Shown here in pieces: positions 1-6,941 of a stretch of DNA of 31,937 nucleotides; within the stretch, counting starts at the first letter, position 1; each line of letters begins with the position of its first letter. This DNA comes from an uncultured Muribaculaceae bacterium (GTDB lineage Bacteria; Bacteroidota; Bacteroidia; Bacteroidales; Muribaculaceae). Under the pieces are notes generated by a model. The model made no database searches. It had not been told where the DNA came from and saw only the letters and a program-made list of their open reading frames with translations. The position numbers and the translations under genes are program-made. The stretch is taken from NCBI GenBank assembly GCA_910584125.1, contig CAJTXU010000032.1, positions 1 to 31,937 on the forward strand, in the 5' to 3' direction.

Positions 1-752
1 CAATCGAGAGCCTTTGATATTATATCGTCAATGCGCCTTCGCGGAGACAGATACTACGGTGGTCTAATATTGCCGGTGATATTCTTGATGTAATTTCAAA
101 GAAGACCAACAAACGCCAGCGTTTTGCTCTCGCTAACGAGGCCATGATGATATTGTCCAAGTACCCCAAAGCTCCTGATGAGCCGGATCCTTATATCTTC
201 CCACGGATTACGAATCAGAAGTACAACGAACAGTTAAAAGTGGTTGGCAAATTGGCTGGCATGGCTGGAGGCTGGATAACGGTGAAGCAGAGTGGACGAA
301 CCAAGATCAGGGAAGTGCGGCCGAAGTATGAGCTGTTGACATCGCATGTGGCACGGCGCACATTCGTGACGATGTGTCTGCGCAAAGGCATGTCGCCGGA
401 GGATATTCGTGCCGTCACCGGCCATACCACCGCCGACATGATGATGAAGTATGTCAAGTTCGATGACGAAAGCAAGCGTGAGAAGATGAGTATCCTAAAC
501 GAGAACGCACAGTCAGGAGTTGAGACCGTCTTCGACCACGCCATCACTGATGACGAGCGTATTAGGCTCCGTCTGCCTTCCCGTGACACATACTTTGAAA
601 TCTTCGAGGGCGATACCGCCTCTGTAAACGCCCACCTCGCCGTCGTCGCTCACATCCGAGGTAACCTCGATGCCCGCGCCGATTACATCAAACGCCTTCC
701 AACCGACAAACTCAACGAGGTCCTCGAAATCATCTTGAAAGGTAACTTATGA
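1..752 (+). pseudogene. Tyrosine recombinase/integrase, C-terminal catalytic part, 5' end frameshifted and cut by window edge
   Basis: This is the catalytic half of a phage-type integrase, which would cut and rejoin the ends of the mobile element. From the ATG at 144 it encodes 202 residues with H68-x-x-R71 (SHVARRTF), H94 in TGHTT and the nucleophile Y103 in MMKYVKF, so the boxes in this part are intact. The conserved protein starts earlier: the same frame is open back to 18 and reads LRWSNIAGDILDVISKKTNK, then hits TGA at 15-17. Upstream, MR (31-36), then FAETD (38-52), then LRW (54-62) would together form the usual first-arginine box, but each piece is in a different frame. I infer two small indels, so the gene is probably inactive unless these are sequencing errors. 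It converges on the cargo genes of the same element. The N-terminal domain lies outside the window. Confidence 0.65.
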
Positions 753-799
753 ATATTTATTTCCTTTCGGTCTAATTTGATAGAAAAGACGATAACGTA

Positions 800-1318
800 C
801 TACAATTCAGATTTATCTTTTAGAGACTTCATGTCCATAAGGCGTTTATCACAATATAGAAGGCCTCCATTATACCGATTGTTTCTAAAATCAAATGATA
901 AGGAAACTGTCGTTTTCCCATCATCATATTCTACCCATCTATCACCGTTACCATACGAATCATTACGTGTCAGATATTTTTCATACTTTTCTTTTAGGGC
1001 AATTGTGAGACCACTAAAGTTTTCTCGACAAGTGGGGTATCTGTCAGTAAGAAATGCTATAGCATAGAGCTTCCCTTTATAAAAATTAAATGTAATAAAA
1101 GACCAACTATATCCGCCAAATTCAAACGAATTAGATGTGCATGCTATAATATCTGTGCCTCGTTCTCTAATATGAAGTTTGTTGTCAGAAATAGCTTGTA
1201 ATACCTGAGTCCTTGTGCTTACTCCTAAAGTTAGCCCTAAAATCTTATTAGTAATTTGTGCTGATGAAGCAATGCAAATTACTAACATAAGGAAAAGTAA
1301 ACATGTAAATCTTTTCAT
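800..1318 (-). CDS. Small exported protein of unknown function (mobile-element cargo)
   Basis: A 172-residue protein that I do not recognise. It opens with a clear Sec signal peptide: MKRF, a hydrophobic run to about residue 18, and a likely cleavage after ASSA. The mature part starts KILGLTLGVSTRTQVLQ, a short helix-strand pattern common in small Bacteroidetes exported proteins, then alternates aromatic and charged strands (WSFITFNFYKGKLYAI, DRWVEYDD). There is no lipobox cysteine, so it is probably periplasmic or surface-released. It starts 4 bases after the stop of the deiminase-family gene, so the two are surely co-transcribed. Base composition is clearly AT-rich, like the deiminase gene and unlike the mobilization genes next door, which suggests the pair was acquired together. 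The function is unknown. Confidence 0.75.
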   Translation of the reverse strand: MKRFTCLLFLMLVICIASSAQITNKILGLTLGVSTRTQVLQAISDNKLHIRERGTDIIACTSNSFEFGGYSWSFITFNFYKGKLYAIAFLTDRYPTCRENFSGLTIALKEKYEKYLTRNDSYGNGDRWVEYDDGKTTVSLSFDFRNNRYNGGLLYCDKRLMDMKSLKDKSEL

Positions 1319-1322
1319 TTTA

Positions 1323-2180
1323 TCACATTTTTATGTTCCATGATATGCAATGTAATGCGCCGCCAGCCTTTATTAAGTCCTGACAATCAATAGTTATAAT
1401 CTTAACCTCCTGATTTGCTTCCCTGAAAAGTCGACTCAATTTTCCTTTCGCTTCTACATCGTTAGTCGGGTCTGCTACCGTAGGCATCAAAACTATATTA
1501 TTGACTTGGACATAGTTTAGATATGCCCAACTATTTACCGTGGGTTTATCCAACTTAAACTCTCGTACATCATAGCACTGAGTTTCACTAAGTTTTTTGA
1601 TTGCAGATATGGATACGTCCATCGTCATTTCTTCGTTGGTCGCTACAATCACCATGTTCGTCGGGCCGCCCAAATAACGTACCAGCCAATCAGTATGACC
1701 GTATTTTTCTTTCTTGTTCCAATGTATGAAAAGTGGCTCCAATTTCATTTTCTTTCTTATCTGATTGGAAACAGCATTTTCATTACTATATCTGTCACGG
1801 CAGTTTTCAGCTAATACTTTTTCTGTCATTATAACATGATGGTCAGTTATTACCGCGTTACCGCCATCAAGTATAAGTGGAAGATTTACCACCACTTTGC
1901 CTTCGCATATGAGAAGTTTTTGTTCCAAACGTATTGGATTAGTTATTGATGCTCTATCCTCTAAACTGCGCATCAGATAGTCTGGATAATAGGTATAATG
2001 AATGAAATATGTATCATTCATTTGTAGGGGCATATAATCACGTACCCAGATATCATTTGTTTGGTCCAGCCACTTCGGCTTTACGCCTTCCTCTTCTAAC
2101 TTAGTTTCAATTTCTCGTGCAATATGAGGAAATTGATCTTTCAATTTTCTCGAAAAATATATTGTATTAGGTATAATCAT
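1323..2180 (-). CDS. Agmatine deiminase / peptidylarginine deiminase (PAD_porph) family protein
   Basis: A 285-residue guanidine-group-modifying enzyme of the agmatine deiminase/Porphyromonas-type peptidylarginine deiminase family. It would hydrolyse agmatine to N-carbamoylputrescine plus ammonia, or deiminate arginine or another guanidine substrate. Visible active-site blocks, in order, are WVRDYMP (45-51, substrate Asp48), DGGN (105-108), GHTD (161-164, His and Asp) and LHC (276-278, nucleophile Cys278), so the catalytic set is complete. It is shorter than typical AguA (about 350 residues) and has no signal peptide, so it is likely cytoplasmic, unlike secreted PPAD. A strong promoter lies just upstream at 2202-2232. 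It is first in a two-gene cargo operon with the exported protein, and the AT-rich composition points to transfer. The substrate cannot be told from sequence; the family assignment is firm. Confidence 0.85.
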   Translation of the reverse strand: MIIPNTIYFSRKLKDQFPHIAREIETKLEEEGVKPKWLDQTNDIWVRDYMPLQMNDTYFIHYTYYPDYLMRSLEDRASITNPIRLEQKLLICEGKVVVNLPLILDGGNAVITDHHVIMTEKVLAENCRDRYSNENAVSNQIRKKMKLEPLFIHWNKKEKYGHTDWLVRYLGGPTNMVIVATNEEMTMDVSISAIKKLSETQCYDVREFKLDKPTVNSWAYLNYVQVNNIVLMPTVADPTNDVEAKGKLSRLFREANQEVKIITIDCQDLIKAGGALHCISWNIKM

Positions 2181-2201
2181 AACGACACTGGTTTAGATTC
2201 G

Positions 2202-2232
2202 CAAAATTAACAAAATCTCTCCATATGTCAAA
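2202..2232 (-). promoter_or_regulatory. Bacteroidetes-type promoter of the deiminase cargo operon
   Basis: Read on the minus strand, TTTG (2232-2229) is followed after 19 bases by TAATTTTG (2209-2202), a match to the Bacteroidetes TTTG / TAnnTTTG promoter. Transcription would begin near 2195, about 15 bases before the deiminase start codon at 2180, so the cargo is transcribed independently of the mobilization genes. Confidence 0.65.
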
Positions 2233-2281
2233 GCAATAACCAATATTTCTACTAAATCTTTAAGGTGGAGATTTTTACAGA

Positions 2282-3679
2282 TTATCTCCGTCCTTTAGAT
2301 TTCGGTCGTTGGTATCTGTCCTTGTCGTTATCATTCCAAGGCAAATCGGAAGATGAACCACCTGCTCCTGTGCCGACATGCGGTGTCGAGATTCCTCCGG
2401 CTGCGGTCTGAAGCGCGATTGCAAGAAGGCTGTGTTGAGATTCATCCACCTGCTCCCACGGTTCAAACAGTTCGTTGACCAATTCATGAAGAGTTAACGC
2501 ACCGCTGTCGTACTTGTCGAGAAGATTCTGGGGAAGATTATAAGAGGTGTTCTTGAACTCGTTGCCATGAAACAGCGTCGTGATTGACAGACTGGGATAC
2601 ATACGGTTTGGAATCCAGCCGCTGACAAGTTCTGCTCCTGATGACAGGCGGTAACGTTCGGGATATGCCAGGCGGTGCAACTCCGTCGCCCGATTGTGTT
2701 CGGCATTATAACGGGCTTCCCATTCGGCAACCAGTTTGGTCGCCGCGTCGATTTCCTTTTGGTAAGAGTTGTGTTCACGGAGCGATTTGGCTTTCAGATC
2801 ATCGTGCCGTTTCTGCATCTCGGAGAGCTGCTTTTGTAATGCGGCAATCTGTCTGTCCCTGTCTGCAACTTCCTTCTCCAGCTTCGGCAGCTCACCGGTG
2901 CCAAGCCATGAGAGGATACGATTCTTGCCGTCCTTGGCTTCCTTCTTGACCTTCTCCTTTTCGACTGCAAGTTTCTCAATTTCGGCTGTCAGTCTGTCAA
3001 TGTCTGTCTGAAGTTCGAGTGCTTGCTGACGGTTGTATTGCTGTTGCGTCTGATGTCTCGCACCACTCGCCACGACACCGCGTTTCAGTCCGAATCCGGC
3101 CATAGCTTGAGCGTATGTATCCTGATATTGCCGGAGCTTGCCGCGTGTCATCAACTCATTGGCGCATAGTCTCGGTGCCGGAGCTTTCTCCTTATACTTC
3201 TGCTCGCCCTCGCGCTTACGGCGTGTGCGGGGTGCCGTTACAATGGGAACAACCGTTGCATGAAGGTGGGGTGTCTTCTCGTCCATGTGGAGTACACATG
3301 ACACAAGGTTGTCCTCCCCGAAGGTGTCATGCAGCCATTTGATGTTGGCATGGCACCAGTCATCAAGGCGACCGCCGTTGGCAAGAGCCATCATCTGCTC
3401 ATGCGTGCCCGTCAGAAGCACACGGATGGCACGTGTCTGGTTCTTGCCGACTTTTCTTTGAAGTCCGGCAGTCTCAATGCGGTGTTGAATCGCCTGAGTG
3501 CGGTTTTGGACGCCATTAGGAAAGGTGATAAGCTCACGGTTGAGGTGTGTTCTGGTTTCATCAGCGTTGTTGGGAATGTGCGGTTTGCCGTCGGCTGTCT
3601 TGCGCTCGATGTGGCATGACAATCCCGAATCGTTGCCTGTGCCACGCTCCAAGTGGCACACTGCATATTGTGTTGTCAT
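2282..3679 (-). CDS. MobV-family relaxase (Pre/Mob plasmid mobilization protein)
   Basis: A relaxase that would nick oriT and lead the element into a recipient cell through a helper conjugation system. The start is taken at 3679 (MTTQYAVCHLERG, 465 residues), because family members begin with this block; the open frame runs 16 codons further. MobV signatures are HLNREL (45-50) and the metal-binding HMDEKTPHLH (131-140). After residue 230 there is a long lysine/glutamate-rich coiled coil, then a variable tail ending in KSKGRR. It lies downstream of the RepA-like gene, with the oriT-like segment 3680-4019 between them, the usual layout of small Bacteroides mobilizable elements such as Tn5520-like units. 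Composition is near 50% GC, different from the AT-rich cargo that follows it. No transfer (tra) genes are present, so it must depend on another conjugative element. Confidence 0.9.
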   Translation of the reverse strand: MTTQYAVCHLERGTGNDSGLSCHIERKTADGKPHIPNNADETRTHLNRELITFPNGVQNRTQAIQHRIETAGLQRKVGKNQTRAIRVLLTGTHEQMMALANGGRLDDWCHANIKWLHDTFGEDNLVSCVLHMDEKTPHLHATVVPIVTAPRTRRKREGEQKYKEKAPAPRLCANELMTRGKLRQYQDTYAQAMAGFGLKRGVVASGARHQTQQQYNRQQALELQTDIDRLTAEIEKLAVEKEKVKKEAKDGKNRILSWLGTGELPKLEKEVADRDRQIAALQKQLSEMQKRHDDLKAKSLREHNSYQKEIDAATKLVAEWEARYNAEHNRATELHRLAYPERYRLSSGAELVSGWIPNRMYPSLSITTLFHGNEFKNTSYNLPQNLLDKYDSGALTLHELVNELFEPWEQVDESQHSLLAIALQTAAGGISTPHVGTGAGGSSSDLPWNDNDKDRYQRPKSKGRR

Positions 3680-4019
3680 ATAGTCTTGAATTAAATTGGT
3701 TATGATAAAATTCCGTATCAATCGCAAAGGAGGGCTGGGAGGAGGCTTGATGGCTGATGGCTTTTTCGGGAGAGGTCGTAGGCATCGGATGAAAATGCCA
3801 TAATAAGCTACGGAATTTTATTACTAAAATCCTCCCTACATTCAGCAAGCTGACCGACTCCGTCAGCAGCTCCTACAATGGGACTGTTTCGGCTTGCCGC
3901 ATCCAAGAGGAAGTCGGCGATGTAGAATTTGGCAGCACTACATTTAGGTATTGCCGTATCGGATTTTGGTTGGATGAAGTGTCGTGTATATATAGGCCCG
4001 CTTCATCCAACTAACTTCT
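3680..4019. other. Non-coding segment with inverted repeats, candidate origin of transfer (oriT)
   Basis: No convincing gene lies in these 340 bases between the relaxase and the RepA-like gene. They hold nested inverted repeats. A perfect 13-base pair (ATAAAATTCCGTA at 3705-3717 and its complement at 3809-3821) brackets about 90 bases. A short pair GGAGGG/CCTCCC lies at about 3730 and 3830. A hairpin has arms GCTGAC 3849-3854 and GTCAGC 3862-3867. An 11-base pair has arms 3969-3979 and 4001-4011, just after the RepA-like stop. Relaxases of this class usually act on inverted repeats just upstream of their own gene, so the 3705-3821 pair is the best oriT candidate. The nick site is not identified. 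Confidence 0.45.
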
Positions 4020-5153
4020 TCAATAGTAAAAGTCCTGAAGGTAGTGGTACGGATTGCCCTTCTTCTTGCCCTTGTCCACCTGCTCAATCATCCGTTTGTT
4101 CTTCAGAAAGGTTATCAGAATCTTGAGCTTGTAATCGCTGAGTTCGATATCCTCGTCGGCGTATGCGTCACGGAGCGCATCCATGAGTTCGCCATGCCGC
4201 AGCAATGTTTCCGGATTAGGAAACGCCGAATCGAGAGCACTGCGGTGAGTGTCTTCGGATATGTCATGGTACGGGTCCCATGCCTCGTTGCCTTTGGCTT
4301 CGGGTGTCGGCACATAGTCCTTGATGAGTTCCGGCAAAGCCTCGTCGTTAATTCTGAAGGCAAATGGAGGGAAAGAAATATCACGGATATAGACCGCCTC
4401 GACAGTGCTGATGGCATCATCATTCTTGTCTTTCTCGACACGGAGAACGGTTTCGGACTTGTTGTTGATTTCGGTCCCGATGTGTCCCCGCGCGTTTTCA
4501 TCGCCCTTGTTCTGATGGATGACTGTGTGGAGATGAAGATTGAATTCCTCCGTCCAATTCATCAGATAGTTGACTATAAGAGTAGCCTCGCGCGGACTGT
4601 TGATGTCAAGCATCAGGTCTCGGATGCCGTCGATGATTACCAGGCCGACAGCCGGAGTGTTCCGAATCTTATGGTCAATCATTCCGATGCGGTCTTCGAC
4701 GGAATACTTGCGCAGGGCGAAATACTTTATTCTCTTATTGATTTCCTGATTACTCTTGCGGGTCAATGTGGCAATGCGCTTGAAAACACGGAACGCATGA
4801 TAGGTGCTCTGATCGGTGTCGAAATAGAGGATTCCATTCTGGTTCGGAGGCATGATGCCGCGATAATTCAGGATTGTGGAATTGGTCATTGCCGCTGCCG
4901 TCATAGCCGACACGTTAAAAGTCTTCTTGCCCTTCGGCTTGCCGATTGAGGCGCTGAAATTACCAAAGGTGCAAGCTGGAGAATCACCGATATAAATGGC
5001 AACCGGCGGCGGTGGCACCTCCTTGTCGATGTCGAGCTGTGCTTCATTGCACATCCTCTCATAACGCATTTTCGCGGGGTCAGCCGCCTGATGGTTGCCT
5101 CCGTTCCCCGCCTCGGCATTGAAGCTGATAAGCGTGTCATTCATCGTGTCCAT
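4020..5153 (-). CDS. RecA-like ATPase of RepA/AAA_25 type from a mobilizable element
   Basis: A 377-residue cytoplasmic P-loop ATPase, probably a hexameric helicase or replication protein that supports the element after transfer. A modified Walker A, GKPKGKKT (71-78), is followed by strands and the Walker B region VGLVIIDGIRDL near residue 170. A RecA-fold motif HQNKGDENARGHIGTEI follows, then a charged C-terminal segment ending in a winged-helix-like stretch (SDYKLKILITFLKNKRMIEQ). This matches the family often annotated as helicase RepA or AAA family ATPase beside DUF3853 and MobV genes in Bacteroidetes. Its start overlaps the end of the DUF3853 gene by 13 bases, implying coupled translation. 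The first methionine is taken; Met4 is an alternative. Confidence 0.8.
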   Translation of the reverse strand: MDTMNDTLISFNAEAGNGGNHQAADPAKMRYERMCNEAQLDIDKEVPPPPVAIYIGDSPACTFGNFSASIGKPKGKKTFNVSAMTAAAMTNSTILNYRGIMPPNQNGILYFDTDQSTYHAFRVFKRIATLTRKSNQEINKRIKYFALRKYSVEDRIGMIDHKIRNTPAVGLVIIDGIRDLMLDINSPREATLIVNYLMNWTEEFNLHLHTVIHQNKGDENARGHIGTEINNKSETVLRVEKDKNDDAISTVEAVYIRDISFPPFAFRINDEALPELIKDYVPTPEAKGNEAWDPYHDISEDTHRSALDSAFPNPETLLRHGELMDALRDAYADEDIELSDYKLKILITFLKNKRMIEQVDKGKKKGNPYHYLQDFYY

Positions 5154-5464
5154 CTGCGAGCCTCCTTTTTCTGCCCTGCAAGAGAAAGGGCGAGTTCCAC
5201 ATCCACCACTATTTTACGCCCGATCTGACGGATTGCGGCATTGATTCTGCCGCTCTTCTTGATGCGTGAGGCTGTGGGGCGGCTGCATCCGAAAATCTCG
5301 GCGATACCGTCAATGCCATAGACATATTTCTTCTCGGAGTTTGACTGAGGCGGTGAGTCCTGATTTTTCGCTACATCATTTTGAGAGGCTGTTTTGGAGA
5401 GGAACATGAATTCCTCGCCGGTCATTTGCCACAAGGGTTTCTGTAAAAGGTCTGAAATATTCAT
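5141..5464 (-). CDS. DUF3853 family helix-turn-helix protein (excisionase-like)
   Basis: A small DNA-binding protein of 107 residues from MNISDLLQKPLWQMTGEEFMFL, the conserved beginning of DUF3853. The open frame extends 29 codons upstream but that part is not family-like and overlaps the promoter, so 5464 is chosen. The C-terminal half carries the helix-turn-helix segment GIDGIAEIFGCSRPTASRIK followed by GRINAAIRQIGRKIVVD, the pattern of MerR/Xis-like excisionases. It heads the operon DUF3853-RepA-MobV and overlaps the RepA-like gene. By family context it may regulate excision or the operon; this is inferred, not shown. A very basic tail (KKEARRWTR) ends the protein. Confidence 0.8.
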   Translation of the reverse strand: MNISDLLQKPLWQMTGEEFMFLSKTASQNDVAKNQDSPPQSNSEKKYVYGIDGIAEIFGCSRPTASRIKKSGRINAAIRQIGRKIVVDVELALSLAGQKKEARRWTR

Positions 5465-5526
5465 TGAGATAAGAAGTGTTGTGGCTTCCGGTACCTGAAG
5501 CCGGGTGATAATTTTTGTCGACGCCG

Positions 5527-5556
5527 CAAAAGTAGCGCGCAACTTCCTCATTCAAA
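5527..5556 (-). promoter_or_regulatory. Promoter of the DUF3853-RepA-MobV operon
   Basis: On the minus strand TTTG (5556-5553) precedes TACTTTTG (5534-5527) by 18 bases, matching the Bacteroidetes promoter pattern. The predicted start near 5520 leaves a leader of about 55 bases before the DUF3853 ATG at 5464 and excludes the longer upstream reading frame. Confidence 0.55.
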
Positions 5557-5858
5557 GAATATCTACCTTTAACGCCCCAATCTTTTAAGAGAGATTGTTA
5601 AAATCAGCCAATCGGCACCTAAAAATGGCACTCCCACATGCGGATTGATGTCATTTAGGCTGACCGCTTGCTATTTCAAGTAAAGGGGCAATGTAAAAGG
5701 GGTTAACGTTTTGGAAACTCCTTTGACTTGGAATCTTTATTATTCTTTATGATAGCTCACAATATTATCTTCCCTTCTTTTGATTTTCCATGATACTGAC
5801 GCATTTGTATGGAGCTGGGATTATCCGGCAATTTGTATGTGTTTTTGTATGTATACAA
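5557..5858. other. Gene-free boundary region between mobile element and tRNA-Ser, with short direct repeats
   Basis: No gene is supported here. The segment is AT-rich and contains the octamer TTTGTATG three times in the same orientation (ending at 5811, 5839 and 5851), close to the tRNA terminator. Repeats of this kind at an element edge could be arm-type binding sites for the integrase or excisionase. No attachment-site duplication with the left end could be seen, because the left end lies outside the window. Confidence 0.35.
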
Positions 5859-5901
5859 AACCGAAACCGCTGCAAGTCAACAACTTGCAGCGGTTTCGGT
5901 T
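5859..5901 (-). terminator. Strong hairpin terminator downstream of tRNA-Ser
   Basis: A perfect 19-base-pair stem (arms 5859-5877 and 5883-5901) with a 5-base loop is followed, in the minus direction, by a run of T (complement of 5855-5858) and then AT-rich sequence. It lies just beyond the 3' end of the tRNA and is a typical intrinsic terminator. It could also be part of the integration target. Confidence 0.8.
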
Positions 5902-5908
5902 GGAGGTT

Positions 5909-5998
5909 TGGCGGAGAGGACGAGATTCGAACTCGTGGTAGGATTGCTCCTACGTCAGTTTAGCAAACTGGTGGTTTCAGCCACTCACCCACCTCTCC
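5909..5998 (-). tRNA. tRNA-Ser (anticodon GCU)
   Basis: A class II tRNA of about 90 bases including an encoded CCA (5911-5909). The acceptor stem GGAGAGG (5998-5992) pairs with CCTCTCC (complement of 5913-5919). The anticodon arm CAGTT-TTGCTAA-AACTG places GCU at 5964-5962. A long variable arm and the T loop GTTCGAATC are present. The anticodon reads serine AGC/AGU codons. It is flanked by a strong promoter and a strong terminator, and lies at the edge of the mobilizable element, a common integration neighbourhood. Confidence 0.95.
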
Positions 5999-6042
5999 TT
6001 TGTAAGACGCTTTTGCAATAGGCCTCTGCCTTATTGCAAGTG

Positions 6043-6074
6043 CAAAGTTACAACCTTTTTTCGGTTTTTCCAAA
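6043..6074 (-). promoter_or_regulatory. Promoter of tRNA-Ser
   Basis: Minus-strand TTTG (6074-6071), a 20-base spacer and TAACTTTG (6050-6043) match the Bacteroidetes promoter well. The leader between here and the tRNA (5999-6036) contains a short hairpin with arms GCAATA and TATTGC. Confidence 0.65.
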
Positions 6075-6102
6075 TTTTTCGTCGAAATTCTTCTTCCGGT
6101 CT

Positions 6103-6930
6103 CTATTTTTTATCGCCGTAGATGAGCGAGCGGATTGAAGCGGCTATCTGAGCCGGGGTCTCGCCGTCCGACAGACGCGCCGATATCTCCTGCCAGCCGA
6201 TGGGGCGTCCGAATGTGACGCGGAATTTCTTGCCGCGCGAGGCGCAGAGCTCGGCGGGAAGCATGGCCTGCTCGATGTTGACCTTCAGTCCGAGCCGCTT
6301 GCGCCAGCGGGCCGTGCGGTAGAACCGCATCCGGTTGCGGCCCTCGAACCGCACGGGGATGATGTCGCGCCGGTATTCCACGGCTTTCTGCACGAACGAT
6401 TTCTGCCACGTCAGGTCCTCGATCGCGCCGCCCGGTTGCAGACGCGACACGAGCCCGGCGGGAAATATGAGCATCTGCACGTCGGAGGCATAGGCCGAGG
6501 CGATGGCCGAGGCGGCCGCCCGCCCCTGCGAGCCATATTTGTTTATGGGCAGGAACACGGGGCGCAGCGGCTCGACGTTCATCAGCATGTCGTTGACAAG
6601 AAACCGCAGGCCGTCGTCGCCGTAACGCCTTCCGAGCACCTTGATGAGCCCTATGCCGTCGAGGCCGCCGAGCGGATGATTCGACGCGAAGATGAACCGT
6701 CCCTCGTCGGGGATGTTCTCTTCGCCACGCGACTCGAGCGTCAGGTCGAAATAGTCGTATGTCTTTCGGGCGAACTCCGTGCCCTGCGCCGGCCGGACGC
6801 TGTCGAGCACCTCGTTGAGTTCACGCTGATGCACCATGCGCTCGAGTGCCGAGATCAGGCAGCCGGGAATCAGCTTCCCCTTCCATCCCCCGACGCGTTC
6901 GCGCAGTATCCTGTGAAGATCTATATTCAA
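6103..6930 (-). CDS. PlsC-like lysophospholipid / aminolipid acyltransferase
   Basis: A 275-residue membrane-associated acyltransferase that would move an acyl chain onto a lipid hydroxyl. The catalytic block is SNHPLGGLDG (83-92), giving His85 and Asp91 spaced HX5D instead of the classical HX4D. A second block, IFPAGLVSR (155-163), stands where PlsC enzymes have an EGTRS-like block. These variants are seen in Bacteroidetes O-acyltransferases including those of glycine-lipid (GlsA-type) and ornithine-lipid synthesis, but the usual N-acyltransferase partner is not adjacent, so the substrate is open. No strong transmembrane helix is visible. It starts 12 bases after obgE and is probably co-transcribed with it. 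Confidence 0.8.
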   Translation of the reverse strand: MNIDLHRILRERVGGWKGKLIPGCLISALERMVHQRELNEVLDSVRPAQGTEFARKTYDYFDLTLESRGEENIPDEGRFIFASNHPLGGLDGIGLIKVLGRRYGDDGLRFLVNDMLMNVEPLRPVFLPINKYGSQGRAAASAIASAYASDVQMLIFPAGLVSRLQPGGAIEDLTWQKSFVQKAVEYRRDIIPVRFEGRNRMRFYRTARWRKRLGLKVNIEQAMLPAELCASRGKKFRVTFGRPIGWQEISARLSDGETPAQIAASIRSLIYGDKK

Positions 6931-6941
6931 ATTATAAATGA

